A stretch of DNA of 64,000 bases from Acinetobacter zhairuonensis (GTDB lineage Bacteria; Pseudomonadota; Gammaproteobacteria; Pseudomonadales; Moraxellaceae). The DNA is taken from assembly GCF_022601715.1 (NCBI RefSeq), contig NZ_JAKVIM010000005.1:1-64000 (forward strand), read 5' to 3'. Positions 20,114 to 30,322 of the stretch are shown here, one piece after another. The notes under the pieces are model-generated. The model ran no database searches. It saw only the letters and a list, made by a program, of their open reading frames with translations, and was not told where the DNA came from. The position numbers and the translations under genes were made by a program. Each line of letters opens with the position of its first letter. Positions within the stretch are counted from its first letter, which is position 1.

Positions 20114-20439
20114 TGAATAAGATTTTTGTATGCCAAATCGATGAATTAGATGAAGGTGAAGCACTCAAGGTCGATTGTGGTGTCAATGGAATTGACGCCT
20201 TGGCCGTGTTCAACAATGGCGGAGAATTCTTCGCCATGAATGACCGTTGCTCGCATGGCAATGCCTCGATGTCAGAAGGCTATCTGGAAGAAGATGGCAC
20301 GGTGGAATGCCCATTACATTCTGCCCGCTTCTGTCTTAAAACAGGTCAGGCATTGTGCCTGCCTGCAACGGATTCGATTCAGACATTTCCTGTGATTGTG
20401 GAAGATGGTGCACTGTACGTCCATATGGAAGGAGCATAA
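20113..20439 (+). CDS. hcaC: Rieske ferredoxin of the dioxygenase
   Basis: 108 residues. It carries electrons from the reductase to HcaE. The 2Fe-2S ligands are Cys46/His48 in RCSHGNASMSEG and Cys66/His69 in CPLHSARF. Length matches soluble Rieske ferredoxins of three-component dioxygenases. Its ATG overlaps the hcaF stop by 1 bp. Confidence 0.94.
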   Translation: MNKIFVCQIDELDEGEALKVDCGVNGIDALAVFNNGGEFFAMNDRCSHGNASMSEGYLEEDGTVECPLHSARFCLKTGQALCLPATDSIQTFPVIVEDGALYVHMEGA

Positions 20440-20441
20440 GC

Positions 20442-21257
20442 ATGGGCTGGCTTGAGGGTGAAGTTGCCTTGATTACGGGCGGTGGCTCGGGGCTAGGCTG
20501 GGCTTTGGTCGAGCGCTTTTTAGAAGAAGGTGCTCAGGTTGCAGTGCTGCAACGCTCACAAGCCAAAGTGGATGCACTGAAAGCCCATTTCGGTGACCGA
20601 ATTGTGGCAGTCACTGGCGACGTAGCGAATTTTGCCGATAACGTCCGTGCCGTACAAGCCGCAGTGGAACGCTTTGGCAAACTGGATTGCTTTATTGGCA
20701 ATGCGGGAATCTGGGATCACTATGCCGACATCGTGAATATGTCAGGTGAACAGCTAGAAAATGCCTTTGATGAAATCATGGGAATTAATACCAAAGCATT
20801 GATTCTGGGCGCGAAAGCGGCACTGGATGAATTGGTGAAGTCCGAAGGTTCGATCATTTTCACCCTGTCCAATTCAGCGCTGTATTCTGCGGGCGGTGGT
20901 CCAATTTATACCGCATCGAAACATGCGGGTGTGGGTGTGATGAAAGAATTGGCGTATGAGCTTGCACCAAAGGTGCGAGTCAATGCCGTCGCGCCATCAG
21001 GCATGAATGTGAATATCAAAGGGGCAGCTTCTTTAGGGCAAGAGAACCTTGGTCTACTGGATGCACGCGACCCTGAAAAAATTGCACGCGGTATGCCGCT
21101 GAACTTCTTGCCTGAACCTGAAGAAATGACAGGTTCGTATGTGCTACTGGCATCACGCCAAAATAACCGTCCACTGACCGGTGTGTTAATCAATGCCGAA
21201 TGTGGTCTGGGAATTCGCGGCTTACGTCAGCCTCGTGCTGGGTTCTTTGATGAATGA
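20442..21257 (+). CDS. hcaB: cis-dihydrodiol dehydrogenase (SDR family)
   Basis: 271-residue short-chain dehydrogenase. It rearomatises the cis-dihydrodiol to 2,3-dihydroxyphenylpropionate or -cinnamate with NAD. The cofactor motif is TGGGSGLG (12-19) and NAG is at 87-89. The catalytic Ser is in the SNS segment near 143-145, with Tyr156 and Lys160 in YTASK. ATG 20442 follows GGAAGGAG and sits 2 bp after the ferredoxin stop. The frame is open upstream to 20355 inside hcaC, which is rejected. Last gene of the hcaEFCB operon. Confidence 0.93.
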   Translation: MGWLEGEVALITGGGSGLGWALVERFLEEGAQVAVLQRSQAKVDALKAHFGDRIVAVTGDVANFADNVRAVQAAVERFGKLDCFIGNAGIWDHYADIVNMSGEQLENAFDEIMGINTKALILGAKAALDELVKSEGSIIFTLSNSALYSAGGGPIYTASKHAGVGVMKELAYELAPKVRVNAVAPSGMNVNIKGAASLGQENLGLLDARDPEKIARGMPLNFLPEPEEMTGSYVLLASRQNNRPLTGVLINAECGLGIRGLRQPRAGFFDE

Positions 21258-21663
21258 TTGATTCACTGAATTACTCATCATTTAGGAATCCTCAGAGCTT
21301 TCAAACGTAAAGAAATTTCAAATCTAAATTGAATGAGGTTTGATGGGTATCTAAAGATCTTTGGTACGCGGAAATGTCATTCGCAATTATTTGAGGCGGG
21401 ACTAGAGTCAAAACGAAATGTTTCTGCGATTCATTAATATCGCGCTGGTTGTTGCCGAGTTTTGCGAATGACAATGGTTTTGCCTACTTTTCCCAAAAGA
21501 AAAGTAGGTCGAACCGAAGGTTAGTTCGAAAATTTATACTTTCTTGGAAAGACTCCGCTTCATCATTTCAATGTTTAATTTTGACCCACTCTTTATATTG
21601 AAATCTTTGCATATTTTAAGGAAACACAGTCATTAAGCGACAGTTTCTATTTTGGAGTCACAC
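21258..21663. promoter_or_regulatory. spacer between hcaB and mhpB
   Basis: 406 bp with no gene. Most is occupied by the second MITE-like repeat (21365-21510). The remaining 150 bp before mhpB must hold its promoter; GACCCACTC at about 21580 loosely resembles the TAACCCACTGA motif near hcaR. No terminator hairpin with a T-tract is evident directly after hcaB. Confidence 0.4.
21365..21510. repeat. MITE-like repeat, copy 2 (inverted)
   Basis: Inverse of the element at 12951-13092. Its inner unit runs from ATGTCATTCGCAA (21374) to TTGCGAATGACA (21462-21473). The flanking hairpin is CCTACTTTTC/GAAAAGTAGG (21483-21508). Blocks shared with copy 1 on the opposite strand include a 19-mer starting TTGTCATTCGC, TCGCAGAAAC and AATTGCGAATG. 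Confidence 0.72.
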
Positions 21664-22629
21664 ATGGCCGTTAAACTCATTTGTGCATCGCACAGCCCAT
21701 TAATGGAATTTGCCTCTCCGCAGGAACAACGCAAAGAGCAAGTTGTTCGTGACACGTTTGCCAAGCTGGCTGCGGAAGTCAAAGCCTACGATCCAACCTT
21801 AATCATTACTTTTGGTCCAGACCATTTTAATGGCTTCTTTTATGACTTGATGCCAAGTTTCTGCGTGGGTATTCGTGCCACAGCCGCAGGGGATTGGGAT
21901 TATGGCAAAGAGCATCCTGAACTGAATGTGCCTGAAGCCACCGCGTTGCAATTGGTGCGCCGTGTCTTGGATGAAGGCGTGGATGTGGCTTATTCCTATC
22001 GTATGCAAGCCGATCATGGCGTGACTCAGCCCTTGCATTTCTTATGTGGTGGACAACTGAACCGTTATCCAACCATTCCAATTTTTATTAATGGTGCCGC
22101 AGCACCAATGCCAACCACCAAGCGTACGCTGGCTTTGGGTCGTGCAGTTGGGCAGTTCATTCAGTCTTTAAATCTGGAAAATGAACGGGTACTGATTTTA
22201 GGTACAGGCGGATTGTCACATGATCCACCGACACCACAAATGGGTTCGGTGCCTGCCGAGGTCGAAGAGTTCCTGATTTGTGGGCGTAATCCAACCGCAG
22301 AATCTCGTAACAATCGTCAAGCCAAAATTATTGCGGTGGGACAGAAACTGGCCGCGGGAGATATGTCCGTTGCTGTGCCACTGAATCCCGAATGGGATCG
22401 GGCATTACTCGACACATTGGCCAAAGCAGACTTTGCCGCGATTGAAGCCATGACTGAAGCAGATATCCGTCGTGATGGTGGCCGTGGCGGACAGGAAGTC
22501 CGTTCATGGATGGCGGCATTTTCAGCCTTGCATGAGTTGGGCGAATACCACATGACCACACATTGCTATGAAGCGATCAGTGAATGGATTGCGGGCTTTG
22601 GCATCGTATCAGCAGAGTTAAAAGGGTAA
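21664..22629 (+). CDS. mhpB: 2,3-dihydroxyphenylpropionate 1,2-dioxygenase (MhpB-like, class III extradiol)
   Basis: 321 residues. It opens the catechol ring next to a hydroxyl using Fe(II) and O2 (LigB-type class III fold). Aligning by eye with E. coli MhpB, the catalytic histidines fall at His118 (QADHGVTQPL) and His186 (GGLSHDPP), and FGPDHFNGFFYD (50-61) is conserved. It also accepts the cinnamate analogue in the known pathway. GGAG at 21653-21656 supports ATG 21664. It is 4 bp from the reductase gene, forming a two-gene operon. Confidence 0.94.
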   Translation: MAVKLICASHSPLMEFASPQEQRKEQVVRDTFAKLAAEVKAYDPTLIITFGPDHFNGFFYDLMPSFCVGIRATAAGDWDYGKEHPELNVPEATALQLVRRVLDEGVDVAYSYRMQADHGVTQPLHFLCGGQLNRYPTIPIFINGAAAPMPTTKRTLALGRAVGQFIQSLNLENERVLILGTGGLSHDPPTPQMGSVPAEVEEFLICGRNPTAESRNNRQAKIIAVGQKLAAGDMSVAVPLNPEWDRALLDTLAKADFAAIEAMTEADIRRDGGRGGQEVRSWMAAFSALHELGEYHMTTHCYEAISEWIAGFGIVSAELKG

Positions 22630-22633
22630 ATTC

Positions 22634-23860
22634 ATGAGTACGATTGAAACCATCATCATTGTGGGTGCAGGACAGGCGGGCGCGAGCGCGATTTTAGAAC
22701 TACGTGGCAATCAATACCAAGGCAAAATCATTTTGGTGGGAGATGAAAGCCATCTTCCTTATGAGCGTCCACCTTTATCCAAAGATGTGATTTTAAAGCC
22801 AGAAGCTACCAAAATAGAAATTCTGTCGGAAGCCAAACTAGCAGAGTTAGGTGTTGAGGTGATCCGCAACAATGGCGTAGTCAAACTGAATGCTGAAGCC
22901 AAAACCGTGACCCTGAAAAATGGTGATGTGTTGGCGTATGACAAACTGTTGCTGGCTACAGGTGGCGCAGCACGTCGCTTGCCGAATTTCGATGCCTTGG
23001 GGCAGCAGGTGTATACCTTACGTAATTTGGAAGACTCACAAGCCTTGGTGCCTGTGCTGCAACCTGAACGTCGCATTGTACTCATTGGAGGCGGTGTCAT
23101 TGGTTTGGAACTGGCTTCTTCGGCACGTTTTAAAGATTGCCAAGTGACGGTCATTGAAATGGGTCCAATGCTGATGGGGCGTTCTTCACCCCAGCTTTTA
23201 AGCGATTTTTTGTTGGCACAGCAGCGTCAAGCGGGTGTCGATGTCCGTTTGAATACTCAAATCAGCAACTGTCGTTTAGATGGTGAAGAAGTCGTGATCA
23301 CGCTTGCTGATGGAGAGGAACTGCGTGCCGATGCGGTGATTTACGGGATTGGGATAGTGCCGAATGCCCAACTGGCAGTGGATGCAGGTTTAGCGGTTGA
23401 TTTTGCTATTCAGGTCAATGAAAACTGCCAAAGCTCAGATCCTGATATTTATGCTGCGGGCGATGTTGCGACTCAGTTACGTGCTGATGGACAGTATCGT
23501 CGCGTAGAAACTTGGGAAAATGCCAATCTGCAAGCAGGTATTTTTGCACGCCATGTGATGGGAGTGGAACATCCTCAAGTCAATCCTGCATGGTTCTGGA
23601 CGGATCAGCTGGAGATTAATTATCAGTTTGTTGGCGATATGCAGGCAGCGCAGTGGCATGTACGCGGTGAAATGGATGCCAGTTTAGGTTCAGCCTGTTC
23701 TTGTGTGCTGTTTGGTGTGACCGATGGTGTTGTGGTGGGTGGTATTACCATCAATGCCGCCAAAGAAATGCGCCATCTGAAAAAAATGATCAGTAAACAA
23801 CAGCCTTTCGACGCAGAAAAGCATTTAGATCTGGTGCAAGACTTACGTAAAATTGCTTAA
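22634..23860 (+). CDS. hcaD: ferredoxin-NAD reductase of the dioxygenase
   Basis: 408-residue flavoprotein. It passes electrons from NADH through FAD to the Rieske ferredoxin. The FAD motif is VGAGQAGASAI near residue 10, LPYERPPLSKD is the family signature, the NAD motif IGGGVIGLELA is near 152, and the second FAD motif DIYAAGDVA lies near 275. Unlike E. coli, where hcaD follows hcaB, here it follows mhpB in a separate operon, so the electron-transfer chain is split between two transcripts. Confidence 0.93.
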   Translation: MSTIETIIIVGAGQAGASAILELRGNQYQGKIILVGDESHLPYERPPLSKDVILKPEATKIEILSEAKLAELGVEVIRNNGVVKLNAEAKTVTLKNGDVLAYDKLLLATGGAARRLPNFDALGQQVYTLRNLEDSQALVPVLQPERRIVLIGGGVIGLELASSARFKDCQVTVIEMGPMLMGRSSPQLLSDFLLAQQRQAGVDVRLNTQISNCRLDGEEVVITLADGEELRADAVIYGIGIVPNAQLAVDAGLAVDFAIQVNENCQSSDPDIYAAGDVATQLRADGQYRRVETWENANLQAGIFARHVMGVEHPQVNPAWFWTDQLEINYQFVGDMQAAQWHVRGEMDASLGSACSCVLFGVTDGVVVGGITINAAKEMRHLKKMISKQQPFDAEKHLDLVQDLRKIA

Positions 23861-23879
23861 GTTTTTGAGTTTACAACCT

Positions 23880-23918
23880 CGGCAGACTGAGTCGGATTTA
23901 AGTCTGCCGCTTTTTTTT
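23880..23918 (+). terminator. terminator after hcaD
   Basis: Perfect stem CGGCAGACT/AGTCTGCCG (23880-23888 with 23901-23909), then C and eight T. Confidence 0.93.
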
Positions 23919-24105
23919 GTGATGTATCTGTTATTTTCAATGCTTACTCGATTGGAGAGCGCGAGAAAGCATAGCAAAGTCTAAAGTTTATATTTTGTTG
24001 TTTGGCTTGAATTAGCCAATAGAGTATCTACAATAAGAAACACGCCAATCTCGACATTCATGTTATTGCATTGAATGTGACGTTTCTTTTAGATAATGAC
24101 AGTAC

Positions 24106-25164
24106 ATGAAACAGAATTTAGAACAACAGCATTTCCAGATTAAAACCCAAGAATGTTGGTCACATACTTGGCGCAAACCTACTTTTCAATATCTTGAATC
24201 GGCACATTTTAATGGGACACGATTTTTAAATCCGCTACATGCACCAGAAGGCCGTACCCATTTTGATTTATTTAAATGGCTGTTAAAACGCAAATCCTCG
24301 ACGTGGGGAACAGCAGAAACCGTAGATATCAGTTCAAATACAGCAACAACGAAGCGGGTTTTACCGCAAGACCGTCCGAACGCAGCACTAAATGATTGGC
24401 AGGTCTGGTTTGTGGGACATGCCACAGTGCTGTTACAGATTGGTCCCTACAACTTGATCACCGACCCCGTTTGGGCTGAATTTGTCAGCCCGAAACAAGG
24501 GCGTGGTCCTAAGCGCTTTTGTCCTGCAGGCATTGCGCTAGAAGAGCTGCCGACCATTCATGCAGTGCTGCTGAGTCATAATCATTATGACCATATGGAT
24601 TTGGCATCGCTAAATTGGTTGCATGACAAGTTTGCCATGCCGATTTATACAGGCTTGGGCAATGGTTGGTATTTACCAAAAAGCATGTACGTGATTGAAC
24701 TGGACTGGTGGCAATCAGCTCAGTTTCATGAGTTGGAATTGATTTATACCCCTGCGCAGCATGGCTCTGGACGTGGCATACGGGATCAAAATATGGCTCT
24801 CTGGGGCGGCTTTGCGGTCAAGCAGGGGCGTGAATACAGCTTCTTTGCAGGGGATACAGGTTATTCACCACATTTTAAAGAAATTCATACCCGTTTGGGT
24901 GCGCCGCGCATTGCCTTATTGCCAATTGGGGCATATGAACCCCGTGAATTGATGCGATATATGCACATGAATCCTGAAGATGCTTTTCAGGCGCATAAAG
25001 ATTTACACGCCAAATGTTCTTTGGCGATCCACTATCGGACTTATCAACTGACCGATGAAGCGCGAGAGCAGCCTGAACATGATTTGCATGTGGCGATGCG
25101 AGGTTCTTCTAAATTGATGAATCCGTTTTATTGCCTTCGTGAAGGCAAACGCTTAATTGTTTAA
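24106..25164 (+). CDS. MBL-fold metallo-hydrolase (NAPE-PLD/RomA-like)
   Basis: 352 residues. The metallo-beta-lactamase motif SHNHYDHMD is in the middle, GHATVLLQIGPYNLITDPVW precedes it, and further metal-ligand segments are PAQHGSGRG and FFAGDTGY. The arrangement matches the N-acylphosphatidylethanolamine phospholipase D-like/RomA group, phosphodiesterases that often act on lipids. Specific substrate unknown. It stands alone between the hcaD terminator and the convergent DoxX gene. Confidence 0.82.
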   Translation: MKQNLEQQHFQIKTQECWSHTWRKPTFQYLESAHFNGTRFLNPLHAPEGRTHFDLFKWLLKRKSSTWGTAETVDISSNTATTKRVLPQDRPNAALNDWQVWFVGHATVLLQIGPYNLITDPVWAEFVSPKQGRGPKRFCPAGIALEELPTIHAVLLSHNHYDHMDLASLNWLHDKFAMPIYTGLGNGWYLPKSMYVIELDWWQSAQFHELELIYTPAQHGSGRGIRDQNMALWGGFAVKQGREYSFFAGDTGYSPHFKEIHTRLGAPRIALLPIGAYEPRELMRYMHMNPEDAFQAHKDLHAKCSLAIHYRTYQLTDEAREQPEHDLHVAMRGSSKLMNPFYCLREGKRLIV

Positions 25165-25188
25165 ATCACAAGCTATATTTTACAGTAT

Positions 25189-25581
25189 TTATTCTTGATG
25201 TTTGATTAGGTTAATGGCTGCAAGAGATAGAGCAGTCATGGCCACATTCATAACAAAGGGATTAAATGCTTGTGTGAAATAGTGTCGGTCTACAAGCAAA
25301 ACTACAAGGCTTAACCCCATCATTCCGACAATATTGAAGTAATGCAGCACTAAGGGTTTAAAGCCTGTTAAAAATAATACTCCGAAGATGATTTCGATCG
25401 CACCTGAGCATTGCATTAAGCTAAGCGCAGTTTGTTGGCTAAATCCCTGTAAAATCCAAATCCGCAGTTCATCATCGGCTTGAAATATAAGCTTGGGAAT
25501 AAGACCTTGATAAATCCAAAGCACGGCAAAACTGATGTGAATGATGAGAAGGGTTTTATGATTGAATGGTGTCGTATTCAC
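25189..25581 (-). CDS. DoxX-like small membrane protein
   Basis: 130 residues with about four hydrophobic helices (IHISFAVLWIYQGLIPKLIF; GAIEIIFGVLFLTGF; YFNIVGMMGLSLVVLLVD; VAMTALSLAAINLI). This resembles the DoxX-like family of inner-membrane proteins of largely unknown role. Its start lies inside the end of the DCC gene (26-bp overlap), so the two are co-translated and probably act together in redox or membrane homeostasis. Confidence 0.72.
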   Translation of the reverse strand: MNTTPFNHKTLLIIHISFAVLWIYQGLIPKLIFQADDELRIWILQGFSQQTALSLMQCSGAIEIIFGVLFLTGFKPLVLHYFNIVGMMGLSLVVLLVDRHYFTQAFNPFVMNVAMTALSLAAINLIKHQE

Positions 25582-26014
25582 GAATAACCTGCTCTAGAAA
25601 ATGATGCTTATTTTCTTTGGATGGAATAAGGCAATAATCGGTTTTACCAAAAATTTTATAACGATTGAGTGCAACACTGCGGTAAAGAAAATCACGCAAT
25701 GCTCGCGGCATCATATAACCCGTTTGCATCAGTGAGAACGGCAAACCTAACCGAGACAGGACTTTTAATAAGGCTGTAGATTCTGTAAAGAGTTGCCCAT
25801 TGATAATCACGATCATGGTGGTGTAATGCGTGGTCGACATTCCGTAATAGTTAAGAATTTGCTCTCCCAAAGGCGATTGAGCAGAAGCCAGTTTAAATTG
25901 CGCTTGTGGATCATGTTTAATCAGAAAGCGTGCCCAACCATTACAAATGACACAAACGGCATCAAATAAGATGATGTTATTTTGCTGAATGATTTGTTTG
26001 AGATCTTGTTCCAT
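25556..26014 (-). CDS. DCC-family thiol-disulfide protein (YuxK-like)
   Basis: About 152 residues with the defining DxxCxxC motif in LFDAVCVICNGW near the N terminus, then a thioredoxin-like body (FKLASAQSPLGEQIL) and the typical ending FGKTDYCLIP. Family proteins are predicted redox-active, but the function is poorly known. In-frame ATGs exist at 26038 and 26014, neither with a clear ribosome site; 26014 puts the motif at a usual distance. Overlaps the DoxX-like gene. Confidence 0.72.
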   Translation of the reverse strand: MEQDLKQIIQQNNIILFDAVCVICNGWARFLIKHDPQAQFKLASAQSPLGEQILNYYGMSTTHYTTMIVIINGQLFTESTALLKVLSRLGLPFSLMQTGYMMPRALRDFLYRSVALNRYKIFGKTDYCLIPSKENKHHFLEQVIREYDTIQS

Positions 26015-26270
26015 TTTTTTAATTATTCGAAGTTTCATGCTTGCAAAGTAGCAGATTTTTACAAACAAATACAGTTTGAAAATTGAGCTAAATTGTGTGC
26101 TGAGTATTTAGATGCTTTGTGTGAAAAATTGTTTTTAAATATTGATTTAACATAGAAGAATTCGATTGTTTTGATTAGTAAATTCCGCTTTAGCTCGTGT
26201 GAAAAACAGGCTATGTTGGTAGTCGAACACTAATTTAGACGGTTCAATAATAATCAATTTATAAAATTGA

Positions 26271-28478
<2,208 letters not shown>

Positions 28479-28496
28479 TTTCACTGATTTAGTTTG

Positions 28497-28525
28497 GAAA
28501 AACCGCCTTTAGGGGCGGTTTTTTA
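28497..28525 (+). terminator. katG terminator
   Basis: Stem AAAACCGCC/GGCGGTTTT with loop TTTAG, followed by T residues, 20 bp after the stop. Confidence 0.9.
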
Positions 28526-28687
28526 TTGAATGATGATTTTGTATCTAAAAAGTTAATGATAAGTAAGCACACTTTATTTTTAATTTGGTCTCAATTTATT
28601 TAAATAATTAATTTATTAAATTTAATTTCATATAAGCTGTGTATGGTGAATTGTAGAAAAACTAAAATTTCTCAGGAAAAGTATTTG

Positions 28688-29434
28688 ATGAACATTAGAA
28701 GAATTCTACCTGCTGTGTTTAAAAAAGGTTCTCAAATAACTGCAGCAGCTACCACTCCAATATTTCAAGTATGGATTCCTGATCCAACAGGAATTATTCC
28801 AAATACCATAGGGGTATTAATTACTACAGCTGGTGAAACAATAGCTGATACTTTAGATAGGAATATGTCACAGCGAGAAGTTATACGTACTAATAAAGCT
28901 TATATTTATTTCGTAGAAAAATTAGAAAGCAATTTAAATCAAGGTCTTAAAATAAGAGATGATGACTTTTTTAGATCTTCTGTAGGATATAGAAAACCTG
29001 CAGAAGAACTGTTTGAAGGGATGCTTATAAAATCTAGGAATCAGTATGAAGAAGCAAAAGTTGAATTATTTTCAAATTTATATGCAAACGGATGCGTAGA
29101 TACAACTCTTTCACCACAAATGATTTCATTATTCATTTCGATTTTGGATAGATTAAGTTTTAATCACTTAGACATTCTCAATAGATTTGTAATATTAGGG
29201 CAAGAGTCACTATGGCAATCTAATGATGTTTATGCCTTGCAAAATGAAAATCCACTTTTACCCACTTATATGGAAGAACTGAAAAACCTAAATCTAATTG
29301 CTCCTACATTTTGGGGCGATTCCCCTTTAATAATTACTAATTTAGGGGAAAAATTTATTCACTCTATTGAATTTAAAGATATATTTGATCTTCCTCATAA
29401 TAACTGTATTTCTAAAAATAACCCTATTAGGTAG
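28688..29434 (+). CDS. AT-rich orphan protein of unknown function
   Basis: 248 residues; not recognised. Base composition is clearly AT-richer than neighbours, with frequent AAT/ATT/TTA codons, a sign of horizontal gain. The N terminus is basic (MNIRRILPAVFKKGSQITAAATTP), followed by a weakly hydrophobic stretch (IPNTIGVLITTAGETIADTL). A helical segment with EAKVELFSNLYANGC and then ISILDRLSFNHLDILNRF follows, and the C terminus is short-looped. The helical middle faintly recalls DUF4393 (Abi-alpha) proteins, but this is impression only. AGGAAAAG about 8 nt before ATG 28688 supports the start over 28643. It is monocistronic, flanked by the katG terminator and about 200 bp of AT-rich DNA. Confidence 0.6.
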   Translation: MNIRRILPAVFKKGSQITAAATTPIFQVWIPDPTGIIPNTIGVLITTAGETIADTLDRNMSQREVIRTNKAYIYFVEKLESNLNQGLKIRDDDFFRSSVGYRKPAEELFEGMLIKSRNQYEEAKVELFSNLYANGCVDTTLSPQMISLFISILDRLSFNHLDILNRFVILGQESLWQSNDVYALQNENPLLPTYMEELKNLNLIAPTFWGDSPLIITNLGEKFIHSIEFKDIFDLPHNNCISKNNPIR

Positions 29435-29631
29435 TAATTCTAAGTAAAATAGTGGATGTAAAACTCTTCTAAAATATTTTAATTTATCAGGCTGATGATT
29501 ATGTATTTTTAAATTGTATTAAATATCAATTGCTTAATTTATTTGATGTGCTAATAAATGAAGAAATCCGATTTGTAAATAAGTCATTAATTTAGATGTG
29601 TTTTGCCAATTCAAGATGGTTACTTCGCTTA

Positions 29632-30249
29632 TTAAAAATTAATCTTCTCCAAACTTTGGCTAATGTCTTTTCCAAGTTCATCCCACTCTCTAAACTCCGG
29701 CTCAATCAACAAAGTTTGCGACACAAAGCCATAACACACCCGTTGTACATTCAAACTGATTCGCTTGAGTTGTTCTGTATCTTCAATATAGGGTTTAAGG
29801 ATGCTACGCCACATTTCCAGCATCATGGCATAACTTTTACGGTAACTTTCGATGTTGGAGATCTGTCGTTCCAGCAAAAAAGTCTGCGCCCATAAAAATT
29901 GCTGGGTTTGAATGTGCTCCAGTTGAAAATGAATAATTTGCTGTAAATAGTCCTCAAAGCTTAATTTTGTGGATAACTCCATCAGGCTTTGTGCATAACT
30001 TTTGAGTTGTTCAGCATTACTTTTCACGTGCTGATGAATGGTCAATGCAATCAAATCTTCCTTTTTGGAAAAGTATTCATAAAAGGTGCCTAAGCCTACA
30101 CCTGCCAGATCGGTAATTTCACGAATGGTGATTTTATCGGCTGAATGCACATGCAAAAGCCGAACAAAACTTTCCTGCAAGGCTTCTTGGGTCAGCTTGG
30201 CACGTGATTGGCGCGGTCTGCGACGGACTTGGATCTCAGGTTTTTTCAT
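29632..30249 (-). CDS. TetR-family repressor
   Basis: 205 residues. The N-terminal helix-turn-helix is at about 15-62 (RAKLTQEALQESF then ITIREITDLAGVGLGTFYEYFSKKEDLIAL), followed by an all-helical ligand domain. It is divergent from the acyl-CoA dehydrogenase gene with 73 bp between starts, so that gene is its likely target. Such regulators near acyl-CoA genes often sense acyl-CoA or hydrophobic compounds; the ligand here is unknown. Confidence 0.87.
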   Translation of the reverse strand: MKKPEIQVRRRPRQSRAKLTQEALQESFVRLLHVHSADKITIREITDLAGVGLGTFYEYFSKKEDLIALTIHQHVKSNAEQLKSYAQSLMELSTKLSFEDYLQQIIHFQLEHIQTQQFLWAQTFLLERQISNIESYRKSYAMMLEMWRSILKPYIEDTEQLKRISLNVQRVCYGFVSQTLLIEPEFREWDELGKDISQSLEKINF

Positions 30250-30322
30250 TGCACAAAGCTGAACATATCACAGTTAATTTTTCTCTATACTGAAATGAAA
30301 ATCGAATCAGAACAAGAGCAAA

